DNA of 64,000 nucleotides from Paulownia fortunei (GCA_019321725.1 CM033110.1:8487278-8551277); one strand, 5' to 3'; positions 46,271 to 58,359 are shown, numbered from the stretch's first letter. Numbers and translations: made by a program. Notes: generated from the letters alone by a model not told the origin.

Positions 46271-47300
46271 CTAACCTCCTTCTTTGTTTTGATAATCCCT
46301 TAAGTTTTCTTTGTCACATGTCATATGCCTAAAACATCCATTATCAAAATACCAAGATTCAATGATGTTAGCTTTTAGTGAAGTACGAGCCACATGACAT
46401 GTAAGATAAATTTTCCAGATCCAAATTCTACGTTTAGAATTTTTTTTTTTTAAATCAATCTTGATCTTGAGAGTGTTCTTTACAGGATGTTGCAATACTC
46501 TAGAAAGCAATGAATCAATTCTCATGCTATTGAACAATGCCTTTTTATATTTGAAAAAGTTAGGTCTAATATGCCTAGGTATTTGATAAAAATGATAAGT
46601 ACAGACAAACCTTTTAGATTTAGGTCTCTGTCTCTTTGACCAAACTTTTTTGGCAGATTCAAACATAGATTCAGACTTACTATTTTCCTTCACAAAAACT
46701 ATTTTAGAACTTTTACCTGAGTTCTGCAATTCTATATCTTTTGAGAATGGATCTCCACCTGAATATCCTAAACAATCACGGTTTCCACTATACTGTCCAA
46801 TGGAAAGAATTTCACCCAATTGAGATGTTCCAGAACTCAAGTTCCTTACAGATTTCATTGTGTTTTCAAGTTTTTTCTTGACTCTATCAAGTTCATATGT
46901 TCTGTTAGAGACCAAAATTTCAAACCTGATCACATCACCTTTAAGTGCCTTTTTTTTCTTTATCAAGATAGCAACTTGTTTTAGAAGTCTTTCATTAATT
47001 TTGCACACTTTAAGCCAATTCTCAAACATCTCTTGGTATTTGTGTTGAATGTCCTCAATACTTGGTCCTTCATCATCACTGCTTTCATCAAAATCTGTAC
47101 CTACCAAAGAAACATAATTTCGATAAACTTCTAAAGGAGAAATAATTGATTCATACTTGTGAGATGTTGCAACATTTCTGACAACATCCTTTGCAGCATC
47201 CAGTGCTTCTGTCGATTTTTTCTTTTTTAGGATGATGGAGGTAAGTACAACGTGACTACTAACATGTTCTTCCTAGTTCTCTTGACTGCATTTAGAACCT
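46271..47300 (-). pseudogene. SIRE-like gag C-terminus and protease
   Basis: An open stretch of 279 codons (47107-46271). The N-terminal half is a probable coiled coil (KINERLLKQVAILIKKKKAL, RTYELDRVKKKLENTM), as in SIRE gag. The expected zinc knuckle is not intact (FVCTYHFYQIPRHI near residue 165 fits CHYCG..GHI with its cysteines changed). The protease active-site region reads SWYFDNGCFRHMTCDKENL, with DNG where DSG is usual. Related gag sequence, broken by stops, extends to about 47300 (ALDAAKDVVRNVATSHKYE). Confidence 0.8.
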
Positions 47301-48239
47301 TCATCACTCCAAGTGGTGTTGAGTGATCTATCACAACCTTCCAATAATATATGTACATATATTTATAAACAACCTATGCAACATACTTTGTGCATATATG
47401 CGTGTGTACAACTTTTTTTTCCTAGTTAGTTTGATAAAACATTGATAAAAGTAAAGTGCTTTCATATCCTGTAATACTGTATATACATAGGTAGTTATTC
47501 AAATATTAACAAGGTCTATCAAAATCATCATAATGTCCAACTCTCTATCACAAAGGAGTTTTAAAAGTGATATGCAGGATAAAGTCACTAATAAATATAA
47601 TAAACTATAAAATTAGGTGTGTGCACTCACCCACACCCCATCAGTATTGAGGAATAATCGCAACCATTCAGTCACACCTTATCAACACCCACATGTACGG
47701 TTATGTCCACTCGGCACTTAACTGCACGGTGTCATGCCATGCAAGCGCCACTTGGACAAATCTGCCATATTATCTTTATGTTGAACTACCCTGCCACATC
47801 ACCGAGCCATGACTGAGCTACTTCACCACAAGCCAGTTTAATTTTTGAAAAATTTAAGGCTCCTTGCAATGATGCATATGTGTTAAATGCAAAGTGCACC
47901 TCTAAAATGCCCAATACGACCTTTGTGACATACGCATGCATGAGAGTGCAGGCTCAAGTGGTGCTTCACACCACTCTCGTAGCTCCTTGAGCTAGCTAAA
48001 ACTAGCCAAAAATCCACTAAGTCCACTAGGGTGCACCACAAGGAGAGCTTTATATTTTTCTCTCCTCTAGAATTGAAATTCTATATATGCAATTTAAATT
48101 AGCTTTATTTTTCTAATGTGGGATGCACTCCTATACTAAAGGACAAACCTTTTAAAGCTTGGAGACTCTTTCTATTCACATCAAGCTTTCAAAATGGGAT
48201 AACCCCCCACATTCCAACATTTAGGGCATATGGCAGATA
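47301..48239. other. Non-coding stretch before LINE
   Basis: No gene. The part at 47620-48200 is richer in GC, with many CAC/CCA words, and contains GAGCTAGCTAAAACTAGC near 47989. It ends in an ATGTGGGATGCACTCC / GGGATAACCCCCCACATTCC pair of near-inverse words (48117 and 48196), as seen near LTR or LINE ends. I cannot classify it. Confidence 0.35.
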
Positions 48240-49080
48240 ACTGTTATTTGGGAAATTAGGGACAATGCTGATGAGCAATTTGTATTCATTGAGGCTCAAG
48301 CACACATTCAACATCATCGAAGTAATTCAAGAGGAATAGAATTGCTTGAGGACCATAGCAAGATTGTTCTTTATGGTTATGTATTTTGAACAAAAGGTCC
48401 ACAAGCAACAAAGCTCTATGTTTGTACTAGAAATCAAATCAAACGCCAAGGTAAGGGTACTAGTGATAGTTGTGATCTATAAATATTATTTATATGATTT
48501 TCAAATATCCATAGCGTAGGAAATAAACTCACACGGATAGCTTTGTAGATTTTTTGTCAAGAGCACCATCTATAAATTATGGTTATTCTGGACTACTTAT
48601 TGCACTTGATGAATGGTTTATGTTGGCTTTATTTGGTTTAGACAAAGTAATTCAAATTATTCCAATAAGATATGGTGTTTCTGGAGAAGTGTTGCAGAGA
48701 TTGAGGTTTTGGTTGATCACATTGAGTCTTGCACGTCAAGGTTTTGGATTTGGCATCTAAAGATTTTTTATGCTACTTTTATTTATGCAAAGCAATGGTT
48801 ACAAATGGGTTAGCCTTATTGAATGGTTTACGTAATATGGCTATAACAAATCCTTGGATGGTTGGATGAGAATTTAATGCTATCCTTCATGCGGCGGGGG
48901 AAGGGGGTATGGGATGGCTTTGATCTGAAGAGTATGGACGATTTTACTAATATGGTATTGGATTGTGAACTAACTGATGGAGGCTTTGAAGGATACAATT
49001 ACACTTGGACAAATAACAAGATGTGGGAAAGGATTGATTGCACAAAATATTTTCATGCCAAAGTTCAGAAAAAATGACAC
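48240..49080 (+). pseudogene. LINE endonuclease remnant
   Basis: Broken frames give SVAEIEVLVDHIESCTSRFW, then NPWMVG followed by EFNAIL (the GDFN-like motif of AP-type endonucleases), then DLKSMDDFTNMVLDCEL and GFEGYNYTWTNNKMWERID. This is the order of the L1-type endonuclease domain, which nicks target DNA. Several stops and frameshifts are present. The 5' boundary is uncertain. Confidence 0.7.
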
Positions 49081-49735
49081 AAATCCGCAATTCATTTAAT
49101 ATGTGAAAATAATTCTAATAACACAGCTGTTAGGGGATTTAAGATTTGGCATGTTATTTTTTCAATAGCCTACTTATCGATAGGGGCCTTGTGAACCTTT
49201 AGGTTTAATTGATTACATACCATGATTGATTTTAGAGAATGAATATAATGATCTTTGTGTTCCACCGTCTTTAATTGAACTTAAAGAGATTGCTTTTAGC
49301 CTCAATCTTAATAGTGTTGCTTTTGCGGATGGCTTTTCTGCATATTTCTTCCAACATTATAGGGATATTATTGCTGCAAATCCAATGGAAGCTTGCACGA
49401 CCTTTTTTAATAGTTTCCCTATGCTGAGAAGCTTCATAACTACAACAATTATTTTGATTCCCAAAGTAAAGTCTCTTATCACATGGAATGAATTTCGCCC
49501 TATAAGCTTTTGTAATATAATAAACAAGATAATATCGAACCTTCTTACTAGATGGTTGGGTAGTTTCATGCCAAGGCTCATTTTTCCTATGCAAAGTGGC
49601 TATGTCTTGGGTATACTCACAAGTAACAACATTTTGCTTGCTCAAGAGCTGGTACAGTCTGTTGATAATCTTTATAAGCATGAGAATGTGATTTTCAAAT
49701 TGGACATAGCTAAGGCATATGATATGGTTTGTTAA
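49081..49735 (+). pseudogene. LINE reverse transcriptase, 3'-truncated
   Basis: A 169-codon open stretch (49226-49735) shows PPSLIELKEIAFSLNLNS, DGFSAYFFQHY, TTIILIPKVKS, WNEFRPISFCNIINKIIS, MQSGYVLG and then FKLDIAKAYDMV, the first catalytic Asp region of non-LTR polymerases. It ends abruptly there, so the palm, thumb and 3' end are missing. The break coincides with the start of the LTR-like sequence at 49730. Confidence 0.88.
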
Positions 49736-50300
49736 GTCCGTGTGACTTATATATTTTAATTGGCATTATTTAATCAAAATGGTAAGTGTAATTTATTAAA
49801 TCTTCTAATTAAGGTAGGTTAGGTTTTGAAATAGTTTTAATACTAAACTAAATCTTGCTTATATTAAATACAAGCTTGTAGTATTTATGGAAATAAATCT
49901 ACAAGATGTCTTTTAATAAATCTATGTCAATTTGGAAAGGAATAAGAGTTATTATGGACTTACCTCATAAGAGGAGACTTGGCAGATTTTCTACCATTCA
50001 AAGAAGTTGTGTATCATTATTTAGAGAATGAAATTGATGTAATCTTGAACTCCAAGATTTAGATTTATTCACGGTTATACATAAAAGAGTTTTGGAAGGA
50101 AAGTCTTTATAATGGACTAGGAATCTTTTCATGTATTGGTTTAGAAATCAACTAGAGTGTTTTATATATATAAAACACAAACGCACGTTAGTTTGTGCTA
50201 TTGATTTTATAGAGCCTATATTAGTTATGGAAAGGACTACTTTAACCTTCTGGAATGAATACACTGAATCTAAAATCATTTTTTAATCACAACTTAAATC
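49730..50300 (+). mobile_element. Putative LTR with palindromic TATA
   Basis: A TGTTAAGTCC start directly abuts the broken LINE frame. The AT-rich segment contains a 22-bp perfect palindrome with a TATATATA core at 50157-50178. No protein-coding part or second LTR was found, so the class is open. Confidence 0.35.
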
Positions 50301-50379
50301 TAGACCTGAGAACACCCAAAACCCATTTTTCTCTCTTCAACTGCACTGAGATTCACCCGTGTGTTTAATTGGAAATGGA

Positions 50380-50895
50380 CGCCTAAAAAATGGCAAAACA
50401 AGAAATGTGCATCCTTCGACCTGGGTTTCCAAAAAATTATGTCAATGATTTGGTTATGGAGTGCCAATCTCTAACTTGGTTGATTTGGTTTATTCTTTGT
50501 TGCTATTGATGGCGTTTGGTTATTAATAGGTCATGATTCAATAAATACCAAAGGCTAGATCTAAAATCTCTACAAGGAATGACCAAACACATGGGCTTAA
50601 TAAGCCCTAGCGGTCTATGCGCCGTACCACATAGGATTACACCCTTTGACATTCAATTATAAACACCCCCATTGTTCACTATGGGCGTATGTCATTTACA
50701 ATTAGGTATTTACTTTCTATCCTCTATTCATTTTCTCTTACTGTATTACTGACTTGAATATTGGAGGATTATCCCTAGGACAAATTATGTGTTTGTGCCA
50801 CAAGCAGGACCACATCTAGCAGTCACTTCCTAGCGAGGAGAAATTGCAAGGAGATAATTCTCAAAGATTCAAGAAAGGCTAAGGTTAGACCACAT
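50380..50895 (+). mobile_element. Tat-type Ty3/gypsy LTR (3' part)
   Basis: It contains an ATTATAAACACCCC TATA-like box near 50656. It also has the U5 pattern ACTTGAATATTGGAGGATT, then a GTGTTTGTGCCACAAGCAGG word, resembling the ACTTGAGCGTCGGAG...GTTGCAGG tail of Tat-type LTRs. A probable primer site follows. The left boundary is not resolved. Confidence 0.5.
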
Positions 50896-50900
50896 CAACC

Positions 50901-50917
50901 TGCATTGTCTATGGAAA
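50901..50917 (+). promoter_or_regulatory. Possible degenerate primer site of Tat-type element
   Basis: TGCATTGTCTATGGAAA resembles TGGCGCCGTCTGTGGGAA, the primer site of many Tat-type elements, with several changes. Confidence 0.4.
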
Positions 50918-51149
50918 ATCACCTCGACACTGAGATGGTCGGTGAAGTCTAGAGCTTGAGAAGTCAATACGTAGAACGTCCCCTCTCTCCCCTCATAAGG
51001 GCAAGACCATTACAAAAGTTTTCACTATTGACATGATATGTCACCTCCACGAAAGAGGAACCCACCGAGTAGGAGGACCCCCTAGCACTGATAGAAGAAG
51101 TCTTTGCACGAGCAAGACAAGAGTAATGACCCATTGTGGCGAGAACAAG

Positions 51150-51300
51150 CTTTGTAAAGTTAGAAGCTCGCACCCTCGCTTCCTTAGGAGCTCGGCCTCA
51201 CAGCCTTAAGGAGCTCATGCCCATACGGCCTCGAGACCTCGCCCTCGCGACCATATGAGCTTAGACCCTCACGACCTCAGGAGCCCGCACTCCAGCTACT
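51150..51300. repeat. Short-period array (GAGCTCGCGCCCTCACG type)
   Basis: About six units of 22-25 bases occur, each like GAGCTC + CACCCTCGC + ACCTTAG/ACCTCAG. The region is clearly GC-richer than its surroundings. The unit resembles that of the array at 11870-12010. Confidence 0.65.
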
Positions 51301-51694
51301 GTCAATGATGTCCACGAAGGTCAAGCTTCTTCAACCTAACACCTATTCGTCAAGCAAGAAATTAAGTGCTCTAAACATACAAGAACAACACTCTACCGAT
51401 AACCCCTTGGCAGCTAACAAAGTTGTTTGGACTTGGACAAATTGTTTAGCACTGAAAGCAACTAAACTAGCGTGAAATAAGACAAGTTTACCTAAGCATT
51501 ACCAATGCTACTCAAAGGAACTACTTGTAAGAACTAACACACTAATGTTAGCATATCAAAATATTTGCTTATGAGGAGCTTAAAGACTCATGGAAAGCAT
51601 TAAAACAATCACCTGTAAAGTTTGATGGAACTTGGGGTAAGACTTTGCAACGTTCACCTATAAGAAGCTGCCTAGAGCAGCTCATGGTAATACA
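51301..51694. other. Non-coding stretch
   Basis: No gene or domain is visible. It may be leader sequence of the Tat-type element or host flank of the copia LTR. Confidence 0.35.
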
Positions 51695-53746
51695 TGTTAG
51701 ATTCACTAAATCACAGGGCAGTACATAGTGGAAATATAAAAAAATTAAACATACATGTATAATAATTATACAAATAGTCCCAGATTTGATGTGATTTTTG
51801 GTTACATTCGGATATTTTATTGAACAATTCAAATCATAGCATAATTTAAAAATACATTTGTCATAGAAATCCAAGCGTCTTCCCTCTAATGATAACCACA
51901 CGACGATCAAGATCACAGATTGAAACTTCTGTTAGAAAGAATCAACTCCTTTGTTTCAAACTAAAGCATTTAGGAGTGCAGATTAATTCCAATATCAACA
52001 AGATGATAAGAGAATTAATCAATTTATCAATGGTTTGGAATTAACTGATAAAAACTAAACAAGCTTACAAATATAACTGAAGGGAAAACAGTTTTATGCA
52101 CTAGTAGAGAGAGGGGCTGATCATTATTGCATCTTATGCTTAAAAATCATCCCATCCAATGGTGTATTTATACACCTTCAAGTCTTGACCTAATTCCACT
52201 AGGTCTCTAACCTTCTTTCATAGTTCTCTCTTATTTATTTCTATCCAAGGCATATCTTGGATTAGTTTTTTTATTAAGACTCAAAGTCTTAATAGATTCC
52301 TATCCATGGAATCTTTGATTCACAATCAAAGACCACCAATAGGCCTATCCTACAAGCCATTAATGATTGGGCTCTCCAATTAGTTAATTAACACAAATTG
52401 GTTCTAGTGGATTACTAATTAAATAGGCCAATATAAATAATTCAATTATTTATATTAGTTAAATTAATTTAACCCTTAAATTAATTAAAAGTATATTAAT
52501 TAATTAATTAATTAGATCAATAAATTAATTACTATCAAAAGAGCCCCTAATCTTAGTTAGGCCCAATTAAATTATTCTATTATTTAATTAGATAAATTAA
52601 TTTAACTATTAAATTAATTCTTGCTCCAAGTTAATTAATCCCTGTTAATCAACTTAATCCAACTCTTTGGATATTATTCTAAATAAAAGTGATCCATATT
52701 GTTTTGTGTATGATCTATTAGATTCACAACTAAGTTAGCAGTGGGCTTGCAACTATTAGAACTTAGTGGATAAAAATATATTCTGATTAATTAATTCAAT
52801 TAATTAATTTGTCTTGGAATTACCTCTTTAATTCTAAATGCCTCATAAGTCAAATGAAGCACATAGCAATACATCTTGACTACCTTATCTTAGGTAAAAT
52901 AGCAAGTGAACTTATTTTTGTTACAAGTACTATGCAAGTCTGGTCCTTCCATCAACTAACCTCTCAATGAAGTCTAGGGCATAAATTATTAGTTGAACCC
53001 CTATTTGACTTAATAACTAAGATTTCATTTCTGTTCACATTGACTCTTAATGAATCATTAAAAAACTGTCTAGTATTCGTCCTGTTTTAGCAAGAGTCTT
53101 TTCAAGTCAAGGACCATGAAATGCATTGGAGGCTCACCTATTCTACCAGATAGTAACAGATCATTTGTTGTCCACTCATTAAGCTCCATACTTGAAGACC
53201 ATATCCCCAATGTAAATTTCTTGTGATTGTCATATAATTAGAAAATATATCAAAGTATATGATCTCGTGCACACTACTATGATGTCTCAAGTTAAAAGAC
53301 TAATTCATGCACTATCATAACTGGAAAACTCTCAGTCTACGAATAACGTTTCTAGTGAGAATTTTCCACAGGCTTATTTGGTGTACTCATTTCCCAACGA
53401 GCACCAGTACATGTGTACTACCATTCCTATGCCAATGCCTATGGAACAAGATATCTTCTTTCGAGCATATATTATGTGTGTGAGTCTTTATGAGCTTATC
53501 GATGTCCCATCTCAATGAACTTACGACCTAAAACTAATATATGACCAAATCTATAGAGACATGTTCTATGATTGTCATCAAATGCGCGACCATGCCCCAT
53601 AGCTAACTTTTATTTAGGGACTTGATCTAATTGACTAAATGCAATTGAGGATAAAGAAAATGCCAATTTTTATTAATATATTTTGAATAAAACTATCAAG
53701 AGTATACAAGCAGTCACTAATTGACATGCTAGGTATTACTCTAATA
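51695..53746 (-). repeat. Copia 3' LTR, minus strand
   Basis: The plus-strand start is TGTTAGATTC and the end is TATTACTCTAATA, a degraded TTACTCTAACA. The minus strand has TATAAATA within GGTGTATAAATACACC (52161-52176), a likely TATA box. Its first ~700 bases (minus) match 35903-36630. Confidence 0.72.
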
Positions 53747-53759
53747 ATTCCTACTTGCC

Positions 53760-54300
53760 CTAGAGCGAATTACCCATCTATCCTTCAAATACTTTTTGCA
53801 CTAAGGGCCTGGTAAGTAGATCTGATATTTTTTTGTCAAGTTAGCTCTCTATATTTTGACATCGCCTCTACCAATGATGTATCTAATCAGATGGTATCAC
53901 CTCATAATGTGCATGGATCTTTGATGAGATCTTAGGTCCTTTGTTTACGCAATCACCCTATTGTTATCACAGTACAAAGGTTGGCTCTTTTGTTTGTGTA
54001 ATTGTCCTATTGTTATCGCAATAATAGATAGAATTATACCTAACGATTGGATGAAATTCCTCATCATACACGTTCTTTCACAACATCACATATAGTGATG
54101 TATTCAGCCTTGATGGTGGAATCTGTGGTTGTTTCCTGCTTGGAACTCTTTCAACTGACCGTTCCGCCATTTATAGTGAATACACAATCCAGACATTAAC
54201 TTCGAATCATCTATTTTCTATTGAGCTCAAAAGAGGGGAGAGCTATCAGGTTGAGCATTCAGTAAAGGAACCCATTGTCTAAGTTTTTTAAAATTCAAAT
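53760..54300 (-). pseudogene. Copia RNase H remnant, minus strand
   Basis: The minus strand reads VFTINGGTVS, a stop in place of Trp, then KSSKQETTTDSTIKAEYITI and CDVVKE, followed by YYCDNNRTITQTKEP and IIGRGDVKI. It is the same RNase H segment as at 35240-35830, with different lesions. Confidence 0.78.
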
Positions 54301-54616
54301 TGACAAGGTAAACCCCTACTACTGAGCTGAATTTGAAATTTTTGGTTCAGAAATAGCCAGATCCAGGCTTAAGAACAACTTTCTTTTCTCATTCTCCATG
54401 ACTGCATATTGCCAACTAGAGACAACAGATTTGCATGCCTTCTAATCAACTGATTTTATAAAGGCTCTCATTCTAGTTTTTCAGTACGAGTAACTGGAAC
54501 CTTCCATTAATGGTGGACATGTAACCGAACCTCCTTTTTGTAGGATATGCATATCTGCAAAGATTCGATAATAAATTAATCCAAGATCTCACTAAGTATG
54601 TCTAGTGCCTTTTATT

Positions 54617-55687
54617 TAGACCCGACCACGGTTCGGACCTAACCCGTGATCGGATCATGGTTAACGGGTCAGAACCCATTAACCATGATTCACGGGTTCG
54701 ACCCGTGAGTCCATGGGCCAATTACAGTTTTATCAAATCAGAAACCGCCAGGTTGGACTCGGCGGTTCCACGGGCAGGAACCGTCGGGCCCAACCCTGCG
54801 GTTTTTTATTTATTTTTAAGTTTTATTTTTTTTTTATCTTTTATCAAAAATTGTATAAAGTGTGAGATAGAGGTTTTGAACCCATGACCTTCAAATTATT
54901 AATAAAACACTCTAACCAATTGAGCTAATAGATCATATGTTTATAATTTTGAATAAGTGCATAAATAAGTCTCATAATTTATTTTTTTCGTTTTTTTCCC
55001 CTCAAATTGTTTGTCTTGTTTCTGAAAATCAATATAATTGTTGTTGTGCCCCTCTTTAAATTTAATTAATTAATTGCAACAAGTTATAAATGAAGTCCTA
55101 TATTTAAACATTATATATTTCATTTTAATAATAAGTAAAATTTTGAAAATTATCTAATGATGCTACTTTACAATTATCTTAATAATAAGTAAATGATGCT
55201 ATTTTATAATATCTAGTGGTTATTTTTCAACATCTTATTTAGTATTATTAAATTATTATAATGTTGAATCGATTTTATATGATAACATTAACTCCAAAAA
55301 TCAAAATTTAGTAAATTGTACCTTATCAATGCAGTATAAATAGAAAAATTATTTTTTAGAAATTTCATAAATTAATTTAGCCTTTTGTTTTTTGACCATA
55401 TGCTTAAATTTTAGCTATTTTTTTTTTCAAATTTAAGTTAAATTTTTTTCATTAAGTTCAAAAATTAACAATATTTTTTGCAAATTTAAGTTCAAAAATT
55501 TTTAAAAAAATAAAATAAAATATAAAGGTCGGAACCGGAATCGAAACCGTCGGTTAACCGTAACCGTAATCATAATTGGACCAACGGTTCTGGAACTCGG
55601 ACCATAACTGGCCTTGACAGTTAAGGTTAAGGGTCGGGATTTTCTTGAACCGTGGAACCGGCAGTTCTTGAACCGTGGTCAGGTCTA
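54617..55687 (-). mobile_element. hAT-type non-autonomous element, second copy (inverted)
   Basis: The termini are TAGACCCGACCACGG (left) and, on the other strand, TAGACCTGACCACGG (right). The flanks cttttatt (54609-54616) and ctgctatt (55688-55695) look like an 8-bp duplication with two changes. Order and content match 2301-3319 in reverse, including GC-rich subterminal parts, an AT-rich core (TGATGCTACTTTACAATTAT shared) and the tRNA-Ile-derived insert. No transposase is present. Confidence 0.85.
54862..54934 (-). pseudogene. tRNA-Ile(AAT)-derived sequence in second hAT copy
   Basis: The minus strand reads GATCTATTAGCTCAATTGG (A box), then GGTTAGAGTG, an anticodon-loop TTAATAA keeping AAT, and a B-box-like GGTTCAAAACC. 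The T-rich plus-strand run at 54797-54840 is the A-rich tail on the minus strand. Stem pairing is poor, so it is not a functional tRNA gene. Confidence 0.8.
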
Positions 55688-55799
55688 CTGCTATTGATGT
55701 CAATTGTTAGGATTTATTATCATGTTCAATTAATTCGATTAAACAGTTTAATAGATTCATTATGTTCTAATTAATGTTTGAACAAAAATTAGAACATGA

Positions 55800-56450
55800 A
55801 AAGAAATGCATAGTGGAATTTAAAATTGACACTAACAATTTTAATAAGGTTCAGATATCAAATATTCTACTCCTCGAGTCCACGCCCAGAGAGAAAATAA
55901 TCCACTATCAATAAAATTTAATACAATATAATAATTAGATGTATAAAATAAAATCAAAGACTCCCTCTTTCTTTTGATATCATTTTGTATTACTTCACCG
56001 ATGGACTTATTTGCAAGATCCCCTTGAATTGAATCTGTCTTGTTGAACTCCCTTCAACGGTGACCTTTATCAAAATGGTAGAGCACTCTCTCTCATGAAC
56101 TCACTTTCTTCTCATGAAGGATGTTCAATGCGTTGTTCCAATATAGTCTGGAAAAGACTTAAATCTCCAGTGTTGGCTTGAAACTCAAACTTCAATCATA
56201 ATCTTTGATGTACATTGGAGAGAGAATCAACTGTCTTTAATCTCTGCTACCCTTCAATATGTGATTACACATGAGGCCAAGAGATCTTGATCCAAGCGAC
56301 CAACTTGATTCCATAATGGGCTTAAAACATATAATGAACCTATGAGTTGTATAGCAAACATAATATTTGCTTTGATTGGGCATCTATGAAACCCAATCAA
56401 AGCTAGCAAATAGGCCTAATAGTTTTTGCCAGAGACCGTCCCCCTCAAAT
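55800..56450 (-). mobile_element. Copia LTR fragment related to the SIRE-like LTR
   Basis: It shares in order CCACGCCCAGAGAGAAAATAAT, CAAAGACTCCCTCTTT and later GAACTC/CTTCA words with 40020-40380, but is clearly diverged. No attached coding region was found. It could be a solo or displaced LTR of a sister family. Confidence 0.5.
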
Positions 56451-58204
56451 TATAATATTTTTATTATGTAAAATTTAATATATTTAAAAAAATTATCCCC
56501 CTTTGAATAAATAAATTATCCCTGTTGCCCCCTGAACTTTTTAAATCCTATTTTAATTATCTAAATTTAATAAATTTAGAGATGATTTAAAATTATTTTA
56601 AATTTAATTTTTTCAAAAAATTTAGGTAATGGAATTTTATCCTAGTTTTTATTTTGCAAGAAATCATAAGTGTAGGTTTTTCATGATGTAATTTGATTCC
56701 ATTTGATTCATGGCTATAAATAATGCATATATTCTTGCAGTTGTTTTTGGAAGCAAGCTTGATTGGCAAAATCTATTTTGGCAAGTTGCTAAAAATCTTT
56801 AGTAATGTTAAGAATTATTTTTAATTGAATATTATGTATCTTTCATGATAAAAGAAATTAAGAATTGCATTAATTTTTTAATATATTTTAATTCATTGAT
56901 TTCATACAATATTTTTTCTTTCGCATTTATTTAATATAATTATTTGTATTGAGTTCCTTTTGTCTAATATTTTGTGTTTTATTTACTTTTTAATTTTATT
57001 TGTCTAATGAGAATTAGATTCTCATCTTATTTATGTTACCATATGAGATATAATATCACAATATCACAGATAGAGTATTAAAATTATTTTTTTTTGTTTA
57101 AAATAGGTTTCACAATTAGATTTTTTTTTTCAAGTAATCTTTTACAAATGTATAACTACTTATATAAATTGCATTTCATTTGAAAAATATTTTTCTTTTT
57201 CATAATAATAAGAAACGTTTATAATGACTTATAAGATTGTGATGAAACTATGAGAGTTACTCCAATTTTGGATCATATTTTCTAATTTTATAAATTAGTT
57301 TCTATTTTGTGTCTGATTGAATTAGAATTTATTCTCATTTTCGTTTAGAAGTCGTTTTTTGTTCAAATACTTATACAAATATGATAGATATGAAAAAAGA
57401 AGTGTATAAATATCACATATTAAATTTATATTTGTATTTATTCATAATAACTAGTTATGAAAAAAATCACAAGAAAATATTTTTATATATAAAAAATAAA
57501 TAATTAATATTATATTTTTTATAATTCAATGTTGGCCCTTATACTAAAATTGTGGCTTCGTCCCTACTTCTTACCACTGCTTGACCTAAAAATTGAGCTA
57601 CGGATCTTGCCACAACTGATTTTGAGGGTACATAAGTATTTTCAGTAAATTACAATTACAAATTTTGCTCCAATTCGTGAATTAATGAATATCAATGTTT
57701 CAATAGGTCATGATTTCATTTCTTTATTCAGCAAACTAAAAAAAAAAATCAATAAGCATTCTTTAACCATAGGCCTTCCTCTTTCAACTGTCCACCACAT
57801 CTAGCTAAGCAAAATTTTGTTCAATGAAAAACCTTAGCATCAAACAAAGATATGATCTAAAATAAGACTAGGTTCCATCATATGTATATATGAAAGTAAC
57901 ATGTATCACACAATGCAAAAGATGATTCATCGCTTTGAGTAAGGATAGCTACATTTTACACCCAATTGTAATTTAATATATTTTTTGTTTTCATTTGTCA
58001 TATGACTTCTTGTGCTATACTCGGAAATAAAAAAGAAGAAAAATAAAATTTAGTTATTTTTGGGTATAGAAATGAATATGAAGAAGAGTTGATTGCATTA
58101 TGTTCAGTGCACTACTCACATTTGAATGTATTCTTATCTCAATACCGAAACTAAGAAAATAAATTTTATGGCTTATGCTTTTTCTCACATCGTCCCCTAT
58201 ACCT
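56451..58204. other. AT-rich non-coding stretch
   Basis: No gene. Low-complexity A/T runs dominate. GTGGCTTCGTCCCTAC at about 57552 resembles the end of hAT elements of the TTF type, but no partner terminus could be paired with it. Confidence 0.4.
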
Positions 58205-58350
58205 GATCAAATGTATTGACAAACTAGGGATTATTGGCGGTCATATCGGGTTTTAGGAGACGGGGCTGTTCTCCATTGCACTTTGCGCTGGGCTATTGCC
58301 AACTCCGTATGCTCGCCACCCGACGGCCAGTACACGACAGGTAGATCGTT
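58205..58350. other. GC-rich block of unknown origin
   Basis: About 120 bases (CGGGTTTTAGGAGACGGGG through CACCCGACGGCCAGTACACG) are far richer in GC than the flanks. No frame matches a protein I recognise. It could be a fragment of organelle DNA or of an unrelated insertion. Confidence 0.4.
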
Positions 58351-58359
58351 AATTTTAAC

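Larger units (their letters stand above)
39934..47300 (-). mobile_element. SIRE-like Ty1/copia element, 5' LTR missing
   Basis: On the minus strand the order is gag/protease (47107-46271), integrase (45898-45308), reverse transcriptase with fused RNase H remnant (44930-44039), an extra ORF region (42992-41150), a polypurine tract (40883-40867) and a 3' LTR (40866-39934). The extra 3' ORF and the TGCCAAAAGGGGGAGAT tract are typical of the SIRE/Maximus branch (family knowledge). Gag-like sequence continues to about 47300, where homology ends. Palindromic TGTTGCAACA-type words recur throughout. Confidence 0.82.
51695..54616 (-). mobile_element. Copia remnant, minus strand (3' LTR plus RNase H)
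   Basis: RNase H remnants at 53760-54300 are followed, on the minus strand, by the polypurine word GCTCTAGGGCAAGTAGGA and an LTR (53746-51695). The polypurine word and LTR share family with the plus-strand copia at 34640-37022. The upstream part is lost or undetectable beyond about 54300, and a hAT element sits at 54617. Confidence 0.75.

Noticed and set aside
57540..57590. End of a TTF-type hAT element
   Set aside because: Only one short terminus-like word (GTGGCTTCGTCCCTAC); no inverted partner near 56440.
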